Shown one piece after another: positions 18,356-26,372 of a stretch of DNA of 64,000 bases. The translations under genes and the position numbers were made by a program. This DNA is from Novimethylophilus kurashikiensis. Its GTDB lineage: Bacteria > Pseudomonadota > Gammaproteobacteria > Burkholderiales > Methylophilaceae. Each line of letters begins with the position of its first letter. The first letter of the stretch is position 1. Under the pieces are notes generated by a model. It was given only the letters and a program-made list of their open reading frames with translations. It was not told the origin of the DNA and did not search any database. The stretch covers positions 434,001 through 498,000 of the forward strand of contig NZ_BDOQ01000002.1 of the NCBI RefSeq assembly GCF_003112435.1, given 5' to 3'.

Positions 18356-19630
18356 ATGAACAATCACTCTCCCGTATCCACCCTACGCATCGCCTTCGCC
18401 AGTTTCATCGGTACGGCCATCGAGTTTTACGACTTCTACATCTATGGCATGGCCGCAGCCCTAGTCATCGGCCCGGTGTTTTTCCCCAAGGGCGATACTG
18501 CCGCGCAGGCGCTCAACGCCTTCCTGACGTTCGGCATCGCTTTTCTGGCGCGACCGCTCGGCGCGCTGGTGTTCGGCCACTTCGGCGACCGCATCGGCCG
18601 CAAGGCGACATTGGTAGCCTCGCTGCTGGTGATGGGCGTCTCGACGACGTTGATCGGATTTCTGCCAGGATACGATGCCATCGGCTCCGTGGCGCCCGTC
18701 CTTCTTTGCTTGCTGCGATTCGGCCAAGGTATCGGCCTGGGAGGTGAGTGGGGTGGCGCGGCGCTCCTGGCGACGGAAAACGCACCCAAGGCCCGACGCG
18801 GATGGTTCGGCATGTTTCCGCAACTTGGCCCACCGGCTGGCTTTCTCTGCGCGACGGGAAGTTTCCTGCTGCTGGCATGGGGGCTGGATGACACAGAATT
18901 TCGTGCCTGGGGTTGGCGTATCCCGTTTATCGCCAGCGCATTGTTGGTTATGGTCGGTTTGTACGTACGGCTGAAACTTGCCGAAACACCGGTATTCGCC
19001 CAAGCCCTGGCGCGTCATGAAAATGTGGCCGTGCCGGCAATGGAAATGCTAAGAAAGCACGCCGCGCCGATGTCACTTGGTGCCTTGGCGATGGTGGTGT
19101 GCTATGCGCTGTTTTATATCTCGACAGTGTTTTCGTTGAGCTACGGCACCGGCACGCTGCATATTCCGCGTCCGCATTTCCTCGGCATGCTCTGTGTTGC
19201 CGTCGTATTCATGGCAGCTGCCACGCCGTTAGCCGCCTGGGCGGGAGACCGTTTCGGACGTCGTTCGGTCTTATTGGCGGCGGGTTTTGCCGCGCTGCTA
19301 TCCGGATTCGCCTTGGCGCCCATGCTGGGCAGCGGCGATTACGTGCAGATCACGGCGTTCCTGTCGCTGGAGCTTTTTCTCATGGGAGCGACCTTTGCGC
19401 CAATGGGCGCCTTGCTGCCGGAATTGTTCCCCCCGCAGGTGCGCTACACCGGGGCGGGCGCCGCTTATAATCTGGGTGGCATTCTGGGCGCATCCTTTGC
19501 ACCGTACATCGCGCAGCAACTCGTCGCACAAGGAGGTTTGGCCTGGGTCGGCGGCTACGTTTCCGCCGCCGCCGCGATCAGCCTGCTTGCCGTCGCCCTG
19601 ATGCGTGAGACGCGCGACCAGGCTTTCTGA
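18356..19630 (+). CDS. MFS transporter, metabolite:H+ symporter family
   Basis: A 424-aa, 12-TM major facilitator. The sequence around residues 18-30 (GTAIEFYDFYIYG) and the loop motif GDRIGRKATL (about 78) mark the metabolite:H+ symporter branch that includes ProP, ShiA and KgtP. GGEWGGAALLATENAP (about 130) is another branch signature. A second loop motif, GDRFGRRSVL, sits in the C-terminal half. The substrate (an organic acid, osmolyte or aromatic acid are usual) cannot be told. It is convergent with the chemoreceptor gene, with three bases between the stops and no visible terminator. Confidence 0.88.
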   Translation: MNNHSPVSTLRIAFASFIGTAIEFYDFYIYGMAAALVIGPVFFPKGDTAAQALNAFLTFGIAFLARPLGALVFGHFGDRIGRKATLVASLLVMGVSTTLIGFLPGYDAIGSVAPVLLCLLRFGQGIGLGGEWGGAALLATENAPKARRGWFGMFPQLGPPAGFLCATGSFLLLAWGLDDTEFRAWGWRIPFIASALLVMVGLYVRLKLAETPVFAQALARHENVAVPAMEMLRKHAAPMSLGALAMVVCYALFYISTVFSLSYGTGTLHIPRPHFLGMLCVAVVFMAAATPLAAWAGDRFGRRSVLLAAGFAALLSGFALAPMLGSGDYVQITAFLSLELFLMGATFAPMGALLPELFPPQVRYTGAGAAYNLGGILGASFAPYIAQQLVAQGGLAWVGGYVSAAAAISLLAVALMRETRDQAF

Positions 19631-19633
19631 CGA

Positions 19634-21259
19634 TCAGGTACGAAACCCATCCGATGCCTGCTTGAGGCTGACCGCCAAGGCTTCGAGACGTGCTGCGGCG
19701 GAAGCGACTTCGGACACGGCTGCGCTGTTTTCCTCAGTCATTTGCGCGATGCGTTCCACATTCTGCGCAATGCTGCTGCTCGCGATCTTCTGCTCCTTGA
19801 GTGCCGACGAGATATCCGCTACGACATAAACCACTTGTTCCGAGCTCTCGCTGATCTGATGCATGGACGTACCTGCTCGCGTCGCCAGGGCAACCCCTTC
19901 GGTAACGCGCTCATGGCCTTTTTGCATGCTGAGCGAGGCTTCTTCGGTATGCGCCTGCACGGAGCTAATGACAGCAGTAATTTCCTGTGCCGAGGCCGTC
20001 GTGCGCTCGGCCAGCTTGCGAACTTCGTCGGCGACGACAGCAAATCCACGACCTTGCTCCCCGGCACGCGCCGCCTCGATGGCCGCATTCAACGCCAGTA
20101 GATTGGTCTGATCGGCAACTTCGCTGATGACGCCGGCGATTTTGTCGATTTGCTGGGCTTGGCCACCCAACGATTCCATTTGCTGCACTGTGTGGCCCAC
20201 GGCTTGAGCTATGCGAGTCATTTCAGCGGCTGCATGGTGTACCTCCTGCCCGCCCTGGATCGAGAGCTGGCCGGATTCGACAACTTTTTGCTCAGCAGCC
20301 AACGCGTTATCGGACACGCGTTCGATACTTACCGTCAGTTCTTCCACCGCAGCCGCAACCGAAGCCGTAGCCTCGCTTTGCTGTTCCGAACTACTTGCAA
20401 CCTGATGAGAAGCTGCTGCCAATTGGCTGGCGGCCTGGGATACCTCCTGCACGTTTTCGTCTATTTTTCCAATCATGTCGACCAAATGACGGCGCATATT
20501 GCGGATAGCCATCAACAATTGACCGGCTTCATTAGTGCCGATGACTTCGACGTCACGTGAAAGATCGCCGTTGGCGATCCGCTTGGCTGCGTCGCCGGCA
20601 ATGTTGAGCGGTTGATTGATGGTTCTGATGATCATGGTACTCAGCACCAGCCCCAAGCCGACCGCGAGCAGCAGCATAACGATCGTCACGTTGCGCGTCA
20701 GCAAGTAAGCCTGCTGGGATGCGCCGAACCCTTTGTTTGCGCGATCAAGTTGCAGTTCCACCAAATCGGAAATCTTGCCTGAAACGGGATCGATAGCTGG
20801 GTAGAGTCGGGATGTCGTGAACTCCGCAAGCGACGTTTCGTCGTGCGCGGCCAGTATCCGTTTTAGCTCGTCCACCGCCTGATCGGCGACTTTAATGCTT
20901 GCGGAAGTATCGGAAGCCAATGCCTTTTCTTGTGGGTCCATATATGTACCCATGTAAGCATTCCAGTTTTCCTTGACCTTGGCTTCGGCCTCATCCACGT
21001 TCTTGATGGCTGCATCCCAGTCGATATTGCGATTTCTTGTCTTATGAGACGTATCGACAATATTGACGGCGTACATGTCCGCAACCACCTTGAGCTGTTT
21101 CAAGGGAACCACGCGGTCGTTGTAGACCGAGGCGAATGCCTCATTGGAGGAGTGCAGTCGAAACAGACCGGATAATCCGATGAACAGCATGAGCAACAAC
21201 AGCAAGCCGGATAACGCATACAATTGCGTCTTGATCGAAACATTAAAGAGGATTCTCAT
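19634..21259 (-). CDS. Methyl-accepting chemotaxis protein
   Basis: A 541-aa transmembrane chemoreceptor. TM1 (about residues 13-32) and TM2 (about 190-211) flank a periplasmic four-helix-bundle sensor of about 155 residues. A HAMP domain ([20 protein letters not shown]) follows, and then the cytoplasmic signalling coiled coil. The conserved tip [19 protein letters not shown] is intact and should bind CheA/CheW. The receptor lacks a CheR/CheB-binding pentapeptide and ends ASDGFRT, so it may rely on other receptors for efficient methylation. The ligand is unknown. No chemotaxis genes are adjacent. Confidence 0.93.
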   Translation of the reverse strand: MRILFNVSIKTQLYALSGLLLLLMLFIGLSGLFRLHSSNEAFASVYNDRVVPLKQLKVVADMYAVNIVDTSHKTRNRNIDWDAAIKNVDEAEAKVKENWNAYMGTYMDPQEKALASDTSASIKVADQAVDELKRILAAHDETSLAEFTTSRLYPAIDPVSGKISDLVELQLDRANKGFGASQQAYLLTRNVTIVMLLLAVGLGLVLSTMIIRTINQPLNIAGDAAKRIANGDLSRDVEVIGTNEAGQLLMAIRNMRRHLVDMIGKIDENVQEVSQAASQLAAASHQVASSSEQQSEATASVAAAVEELTVSIERVSDNALAAEQKVVESGQLSIQGGQEVHHAAAEMTRIAQAVGHTVQQMESLGGQAQQIDKIAGVISEVADQTNLLALNAAIEAARAGEQGRGFAVVADEVRKLAERTTASAQEITAVISSVQAHTEEASLSMQKGHERVTEGVALATRAGTSMHQISESSEQVVYVVADISSALKEQKIASSSIAQNVERIAQMTEENSAAVSEVASAAARLEALAVSLKQASDGFRT

Positions 21260-21311
21260 ATTCTTGGTCCCTCGAAGACTTCATTTTCTGATTTCTTGTT
21301 ATTGGGCCGGA

Positions 21312-21332
21312 AGTATAAGGAATTCCCTACAA
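21312..21332 (-). promoter_or_regulatory. Putative promoter region of the chemoreceptor gene with a TTGTAGG element
   Basis: On the minus strand TATACT (21317-21312) lies 53 bases before the start codon and is preceded by TTGTAGGGAA (21332-21323). The latter is too close to be a -35 box but matches elements before the MerR-cyclase gene and the EAL-GGDEF gene. A 5-bp inverted repeat (GTGCG-N6-CGCAC) lies a little further upstream, at 21348-21363. Confidence 0.35.
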
Positions 21333-21392
21333 AATCGCATCATTTTGGTGCGTCAATTCGCACAAATTAAGTGCTAATCCCACTGCAGTACT

Positions 21393-22355
21393 ATGACTCT
21401 TTCGTTACGGATGCCATCTTCAACCTTACCCCCAGCCATTTTCCTCATGGGCCCCACAGCCAGCGGTAAAACCGCCGCGGCCGTGGAACTTGCGCAGCAG
21501 ATGCCGGTGGAACTGATCAGCGTGGACTCGGCGCTGGTCTACCGCGACATGAATATCGGCACGGCCAAGCCGGATGCCGCAACCTTGCAGCAGGCACCTC
21601 ATCACCTCATCGATATCATCGATCCCACGGAAGCTTATTCCGCGGCTCAATTCCGCACGGATGCTTTACATTTGATGGGGGAGGCCACGGCACGGGGCAG
21701 GATTCCCATGCTTGTAGGCGGCACCATGTTGTATTTCAACGCGCTGCAGCACGGCTTGAGCCAATTGCCGCAAGCCGATCCTGAATTACGCGAAGAGTTG
21801 ATTGCTCGCGCCGAAAAAATCGGCTGGCCGGCCATGCACGAGGAATTGCAACGCATCGATCCTGAAACCGCGGCGCGACTACAACCCAACGATGCTCAGC
21901 GCATCGAAAGGGCGCTCGAAATCTTCCTGATAACAAGGCGACCGATGTCGGCTTTGCTGCGCGAAGATAAAACCGACCGTTTTCCTTATCGCTTGCTCAA
22001 AATCGCATTACTGCCATCCGACCGCGCTGTGTTGCACCAGCGTATCGCCCAACGCTTCGACCTGATGTTGGAGGAGGGGCTGATCACCGAAGTGAAAGCA
22101 TTGCGCGAAAGCTACGATCTGAACCCGAATATGCCGTCCATGCGATGCGTGGGTTATCGCCAAGCCTGGGAATACCTTGAAAGGGAAATCAGTCACGCAG
22201 AACTACGCGAGAAAGGAATCGCGGCGACGCGCCAACTGGCTAAACGTCAAATGACCTGGCTGCGAGGAATGCAAGATACGCAACACATGGACTGTCTAAA
22301 TGCCAATTACGTAGAGTGTCTAATACATAACATTAGACAGTTCGCGCTGTGGTAA
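21393..22355 (+). CDS. miaA: tRNA dimethylallyltransferase MiaA
   Basis: MiaA (320 aa) adds a dimethylallyl group to N6 of A37 in tRNAs reading codons that start with U. The P-loop is [11 protein letters not shown] (about residues 18-28), followed by the conserved [18 protein letters not shown] and the tRNA/substrate elements [10 protein letters not shown] and [13 protein letters not shown]. An ATG at 21411 is an alternative start. The last 60 bases of the gene contain repeats of TGTCTAA that continue into the following intergenic region. In many proteobacteria mutL and miaA are neighbours; here a symporter and a chemoreceptor stand between them. Confidence 0.95.
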   Translation: MTLSLRMPSSTLPPAIFLMGPTASGKTAAAVELAQQMPVELISVDSALVYRDMNIGTAKPDAATLQQAPHHLIDIIDPTEAYSAAQFRTDALHLMGEATARGRIPMLVGGTMLYFNALQHGLSQLPQADPELREELIARAEKIGWPAMHEELQRIDPETAARLQPNDAQRIERALEIFLITRRPMSALLREDKTDRFPYRLLKIALLPSDRAVLHQRIAQRFDLMLEEGLITEVKALRESYDLNPNMPSMRCVGYRQAWEYLEREISHAELREKGIAATRQLAKRQMTWLRGMQDTQHMDCLNANYVECLIHNIRQFALW

Positions 22356-22491
22356 GGAATAACTTCTGGCCTGTTGTAGGATTGCAACACCCAGTTGTAG
22401 GATAAATGCTACATTCCGCTTGACTTGGACAGTTTATTAATTCAGACTGGAACTGTCTAAACAAGTTAAAGCAGTTGTTTAAACTGTCTAA
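22291..22491. repeat. Cluster of ACTGTCTAA repeats before the MerR-cyclase gene
   Basis: ACTGTCTAA occurs on the plus strand at 22291-22299, 22452-22460 and 22483-22491. It occurs inverted at 22333-22341, where it pairs with TGTCTAAT (22317-22324) in a perfect 8-bp inverted repeat with a 7-base spacer. A degenerate inverted copy (GGACAGT) is at 22427-22433. The two copies next to the gene are 31 bases apart, about three helical turns, and the last ends 5 bases before the GTG start. They are probable operators for the regulator encoded next; part of the cluster lies inside miaA. Confidence 0.6.
22373..22413. promoter_or_regulatory. Paired GTTGTAGGA elements and TGTAG-N8-CTACA inverted repeat
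   Basis: GTTGTAGGA occurs twice (22373-22381 and 22394-22402), 21 bases apart (two helical turns). The second forms an inverted repeat, TGTAG (22396-22400) with CTACA (22409-22413). The same element stands before the EAL-GGDEF gene at 26304-26312. This suggests a second regulator acting on the MerR-cyclase promoter region. Confidence 0.35.
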
Positions 22492-22496
22492 ATATT

Positions 22497-23984
22497 GTGT
22501 TGACCAGTCTGGACATTATCAAAGCCACCGGCATATCGCGCGCCACGCTCAATAACTATATTGCGTTGGGTTTGCTGCCGCGTCCCGTTGTCGCCAGCCC
22601 AGGCGACGATGCCCAGACCCGAGCCCGTCAAATCGGCCATTTCCCGGAGAACACCCTTAGCCGTATCGAACGCATCAAACAACTGAAAAAAGATGGTGTC
22701 GCCATGCACGACATCGCGCACCAACTCCAACTGGAAGGATTCGAAATGTCGCAAAACCAAGCCATCGAAACACCTCAGTCTCAGTCAAAAGCTGCCGAAG
22801 TACGTTCCTTACCCGAAACCGGCCCCTTGCGCCTCACCATCGACCAAGTGCCTTATCCCGCCTACATGGTCAACTACAATCTGGAGATCAACTGGTACAA
22901 CGAAGAAGCTCGCGCCATGCTGCTGAGTAACTTCGACAAGCTGCCTGCGGATACCAAGGAACGTAGCGTGCTGGAATTCTTCAATCGCGGCAGCTACGGT
23001 AGCCAACTGCAAAACCGCGAGGCGTTTGCCCAACTGCACATGCAGATGGGCCGCGAGCGTGTGGCTTCGGTGCTTGGGAACGCATCGCTGGGGGTGACGG
23101 GGACCTTGGCCGGGGTGAACGGCGCCAGTTCCAGTCCGATTGCCGAACTGCCTTTGCAACTCAAGGGCACTGATGGCAAGGACGAGTATTACCGAGTTTA
23201 CGCATCCTATTTTCGTGAAGGGATTTTAGTGATTTTTGCCCACGAAGGCGCAGGGGCGAATGGCTTGTTGGGGCTGCTGGAACGCCGCGACGAAGTCATC
23301 CGCAACCTACTAAAAAGACGCCTGCCGGTATTAACCGATGTTGCGGTCATGGTGGCCGATTTACAGAATTCCGTTCGCATCTGTTCCGAGCTTCCGCCCG
23401 AGGAGTATTTCGAACTGATCAATCAGATCTGGGCCACCATGGATCCGATTTTCCGCCGTTATTACGGCACGCATGGAAAGCATGTCGGCGACGGCATGGT
23501 GTATTACTTCTTCCCGCAGCCGGACTGCAATTACATCGTCAATGCCTTGAATTGCGCGTTGGAGATGCGCGAGGCCATGCGCCGCATCAGCAAGGAATGG
23601 CAACTGCGCAAGAACTGGCTCAACGAGCTGTTCCTCAACACCGGGCTTAACGAAGGTCATGAGTGGCTGGGCGTGTTCCATGCCGAAACCAAGGTCGAGT
23701 TCACGGTACTGGGCGACACCATCAATCATGCCGCACGTTTGTCAGACTTCGCCCGTCACGGTTCGATCTGGGCCACCAAGAATTTGTTGGGCAAGCTGTC
23801 GGTGGAAGAGCGCAGCAAGGTCAGGTTCGGCATCAAGCGCCAGGATCGCGACGGCCGCGAAGTCTTCGTCAACGCCTCGTATTCCAGGCTTTCCGAATTG
23901 ATCGACCTGACTTCGCCGCGCTATGAAAAGCTGGTGGATATCGCCGCATTGGCGATTACCGAAATCGTGGAAGTGGGTGAGTAG
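22497..23984 (+). CDS. MerR-type HTH / class III adenylate cyclase fusion
   Basis: A 495-aa soluble protein. Residues 1-70 form a MerR-like winged helix (SLDIIKATGISRATLNNYI). A low-complexity linker follows and then a PAS-like segment from about 103 (IDQVPYPAYMVNYNLEINWY). The C-terminal domain (about 275-425) is a class III nucleotide cyclase. Its catalytic residues look complete: metal Asp in MVADLQNSV, Lys and Asp in GKHVGDG, and the Asp, Asn and Arg of LGDTINHAARL. The start is GTG at 22497 or TTG at 22500; neither has a ribosome-binding site because ACTGTCTAAATATT occupies that position. Repeated sites just upstream suggest autoregulation. Linking DNA binding to cAMP synthesis in one chain is unusual. 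Confidence 0.85.
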   Translation: MLTSLDIIKATGISRATLNNYIALGLLPRPVVASPGDDAQTRARQIGHFPENTLSRIERIKQLKKDGVAMHDIAHQLQLEGFEMSQNQAIETPQSQSKAAEVRSLPETGPLRLTIDQVPYPAYMVNYNLEINWYNEEARAMLLSNFDKLPADTKERSVLEFFNRGSYGSQLQNREAFAQLHMQMGRERVASVLGNASLGVTGTLAGVNGASSSPIAELPLQLKGTDGKDEYYRVYASYFREGILVIFAHEGAGANGLLGLLERRDEVIRNLLKRRLPVLTDVAVMVADLQNSVRICSELPPEEYFELINQIWATMDPIFRRYYGTHGKHVGDGMVYYFFPQPDCNYIVNALNCALEMREAMRRISKEWQLRKNWLNELFLNTGLNEGHEWLGVFHAETKVEFTVLGDTINHAARLSDFARHGSIWATKNLLGKLSVEERSKVRFGIKRQDRDGREVFVNASYSRLSELIDLTSPRYEKLVDIAALAITEIVEVGE

Positions 23985-24004
23985 AAACGGCCAATCGCGA
24001 GGCA

Positions 24005-24050
24005 CAAAAAAACGGCGAGCCAGGATGTCCGGCTCGCCGTTTTTGTTTTT
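24005..24050. terminator. Bidirectional rho-independent terminator
   Basis: A perfect 10-bp stem (24012-24021 with 24031-24040, ACGGCGAGCC) and 9-base loop is flanked by an A-run on the left and TTTTTGTTTTT on the right. It serves the MerR-cyclase gene and the convergent dapC. Confidence 0.93.
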
Positions 24051-24059
24051 ACCGCCGAG

Positions 24060-25238
24060 TTAAAGCGCAGCGATACGTTCTGCGGCTTCCACGCATTCCT
24101 CCAGCGAGGCAACCAGGGCGATACGCACAAAACCGGCACCAGGATTCACGCCATGCGCTTCGCGGGCCAGGAAACTTCCTGGAAGCACGATGATGTTGCA
24201 TTCACGATAGAGCTTCTGCGCAAGCTCGGTATCCGAGCCTTGAGTTTTAGCCCATAGATAGAAGGCCGCATCCGGCATGTCGACGTCGAGCACGGATTTG
24301 AGCATGGGGGTTACGGCCGCAAACTTTTCGCGGTATTGACGACGATTTTCCAGCACATGGGCTTCATCGCTCCAGGCAGAGGCACTTGCAACCTGCACCG
24401 CAGGATTCATGGCGCAGCCGTGATAGGTGCGATACAGCAGGAATTTTTCCAATATCTTGGCGTCGCCAGCGACAAAACCCGATCGCATGCCCGGCACGTT
24501 GGAACGCTTGGACAAGCTACTGAACATCACGAGGTTGGTGTAATCGCGGCCCAGCTTATGTGCGGCCTGAAGCGCGCCTAGCGGCGGGTTCGCCTCATCG
24601 AAGTAGATTTCCGAATAGCACTCGTCGGAAGCGATGACAAAGCCGTATTTGTCGGCCAGTGCAAAAACTTCGCGCCAATCGTCCAGGTTCATGACCTTGC
24701 CCGTTGGGTTGCCGGGCGAGCAGACGTACAGCAATTGCGTCCGCTGCCAGACGGATTCCGGCACACTGGCGTAATCCATGCGGAAATCGTTGTCGGGCAG
24801 GGTATTGAGGAAATACGGCTCGGCCCCGGCCAGCAGCGCTGCGCCCTCGTATATCTGGTAGAAAGGGTTAGGGCTGACCACGACAGGATTAGCGCGCGTC
24901 GGATCGATGACAGCTTGGGCGAAAGCGAATAAAGCCTCACGACTACCGTTGACGGGAATGATCTGTTTTTCGATATCGAGCGCCGGAATCCCGTAGCGGC
25001 GGACCATCCAGTCCGAAATCGCCTCGCGCAGCGATATGCTGCCCAAGGTCGTCGGATAGTTGGACAATCCGTCCATCCCGTTGATCAGCGCCTGTTTGAT
25101 GAATCCCGGCGTCTCGTGCTTGGGCTCGCCGATGGAGAGATTCACCTGACGTAGCGACGGGTTGGGCGTAATGCCCTGGAACAGATCGCGCAGTTTCTGG
25201 AACGGGTAGGGATGCAGCTTGGATAGGTTCGGATTCAT
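24060..25238 (-). CDS. dapC: N-succinyldiaminopimelate aminotransferase DapC
   Basis: DapC (392 aa) transfers an amino group from glutamate to N-succinyl-2-amino-6-ketopimelate in lysine and peptidoglycan biosynthesis. It is a class I/II fold-type I PLP aminotransferase. The N-terminus PNLSKLHPYPFQKLRDL is typical of the proteobacterial DapC family. The PLP lysine is in SSLSKRSNVPG (about residue 241), with CSPGNPTGK and SDECYSEIYF upstream and the carboxylate-binding Arg near the C-terminus (GFVRIAL). No other dap gene is adjacent. Confidence 0.92.
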   Translation of the reverse strand: MNPNLSKLHPYPFQKLRDLFQGITPNPSLRQVNLSIGEPKHETPGFIKQALINGMDGLSNYPTTLGSISLREAISDWMVRRYGIPALDIEKQIIPVNGSREALFAFAQAVIDPTRANPVVVSPNPFYQIYEGAALLAGAEPYFLNTLPDNDFRMDYASVPESVWQRTQLLYVCSPGNPTGKVMNLDDWREVFALADKYGFVIASDECYSEIYFDEANPPLGALQAAHKLGRDYTNLVMFSSLSKRSNVPGMRSGFVAGDAKILEKFLLYRTYHGCAMNPAVQVASASAWSDEAHVLENRRQYREKFAAVTPMLKSVLDVDMPDAAFYLWAKTQGSDTELAQKLYRECNIIVLPGSFLAREAHGVNPGAGFVRIALVASLEECVEAAERIAAL

Positions 25239-25336
25239 CCCTAAATTATAACCGCTCGCGCACCTAAGGTCAGTCTCGGCAGACAGTCACAATCCATGAA
25301 TTTCGTTCGCAGCGGCTTTTCTGCTAGATTGCCGGC

Positions 25337-26215
25337 ATGTCGAATTTCACCCCGTCTCAAACCTTTTCCCAGTTCGGTCTCATTTTCGGTGCTGTCGTTT
25401 GGGGGCTTATCTGGTATCCCTATCGATTATTGGAAGAAGCCGGCATTACCGGTATCCAGTCGAGCCTATTGACCTACGGATTCGCCTTGCTGGCCGGTAT
25501 CGTCGTATTTGCACGGCATTGGCGCGAAGTGCGCCATATCCCCAAAGAAGCCTTCTGGATCGCCATCGCCGCAGGCTGGACCAACCTCAGCTATGTGCTT
25601 GCGGTGCTCGAAGGCGAAGTCATGCGCGTGCTGCTGCTGTTTTATCTCGCACCGCTTTGGACGCTGATACTTGCCCGATTCCTGCTGCACGAGAAACCAG
25701 GGCGTCCCGGCTACGTGGTGATGCTGCTATCCCTGCTGGGTATGCTGACCATGCTGTGGCAACCGGGCAGCTGGCCCTTGCCGCAAAACTGGGCGGAATG
25801 GATTGCGCTTTCTGCAGGCTTCGGCTTTGCTTCAACGAACGTCATGACGCGCTGGGCAGGCCATGTATCGTTGCAGGCCAAGTCGTTTGCCGTGTGGATC
25901 GGCGTGTTCGTCATTGCCGGCGTTTTCATGTTGGTCCAGCACCCGCATGGGGCGCTGCCATCCATCAGCTCAATCCATTGGGGCATGATGCTATTGATGG
26001 GCTTGGCGCTGGCGGCGACCACGTGGCTGGTCCAGTTGGGCGTGACTAACACGCCTGCTAACAAAGCCGCAGTGATTTTCATGTTCGAGCTTGTAGTCGC
26101 AGCAGTGTCATCCTACTGGCTGGCAGGCGAAGAACTATCACCGCGTGAATGGATAGGCGGCCTGATGATCATCGGCGCCGCACTTTATTCGGGCAAGATG
26201 GAAGAGAAGAAGTAA
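25337..26215 (+). CDS. DMT-superfamily transporter (EamA domains)
   Basis: A 292-aa inner-membrane protein with about ten predicted TM helices in two EamA repeats. The first repeat begins FGLIFGAVVWGLIWYPYRLLEEAG and the second near residue 150 (IALSAGFGFASTNVMTRWAG). The second ends with the common helix pattern FMFELVVAAVSSYWLAGEEL. Such carriers export amino acids, nucleobases or other metabolites, but the substrate is unknown. It is divergent from dapC with about 100 bases between them. The coding region ends with a Lys/Glu-rich tail (KMEEKK). Confidence 0.85.
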   Translation: MSNFTPSQTFSQFGLIFGAVVWGLIWYPYRLLEEAGITGIQSSLLTYGFALLAGIVVFARHWREVRHIPKEAFWIAIAAGWTNLSYVLAVLEGEVMRVLLLFYLAPLWTLILARFLLHEKPGRPGYVVMLLSLLGMLTMLWQPGSWPLPQNWAEWIALSAGFGFASTNVMTRWAGHVSLQAKSFAVWIGVFVIAGVFMLVQHPHGALPSISSIHWGMMLLMGLALAATTWLVQLGVTNTPANKAAVIFMFELVVAAVSSYWLAGEELSPREWIGGLMIIGAALYSGKMEEKK

Positions 26216-26297
26216 GCAAAATGCACCGAATTTGACATCGCTGCACGTTGTGCCGCACCAAAATGTGTTGCAGCTCAAGCCAAAGGTGAGCTGTTCC

Positions 26298-26310
26298 CTA
26301 CAAGTTGTAG
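26298..26310. promoter_or_regulatory. CTACAA-G-TTGTAG palindrome upstream of the sigma-54 promoter
   Basis: A 13-base perfect palindrome ends 10 bases before the -24 element of the promoter below. That is too close for a normal sigma-54 enhancer site and suits a repressor or a protein that hinders promoter access. Its right half is the GTTGTAGGA element also found at 22373 and 22394. Confidence 0.4.
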
Positions 26311-26320
26311 GAATTAAGCC

Positions 26321-26336
26321 TGGCACAACCCTTGCA
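26321..26336 (+). promoter_or_regulatory. Consensus sigma-54 (RpoN) promoter for the EAL-GGDEF gene
   Basis: TGGCAC-N5-TTGCA matches the -24/-12 consensus at every scored base. Transcription would begin near 26346, giving a leader of about 27 bases to the ATG at 26373. This supports the shorter gene start and implies control by an NtrC-type activator. Confidence 0.8.
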
Positions 26337-26372
26337 GGATTCTCGATACAACAGTTGATCGAAGAATCCACT

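Noticed and set aside
26232-26372. A longer EAL-GGDEF protein from TTG 26232.
   Set aside because: The consensus sigma-54 promoter lies inside this stretch, so the transcript would not contain the TTG.
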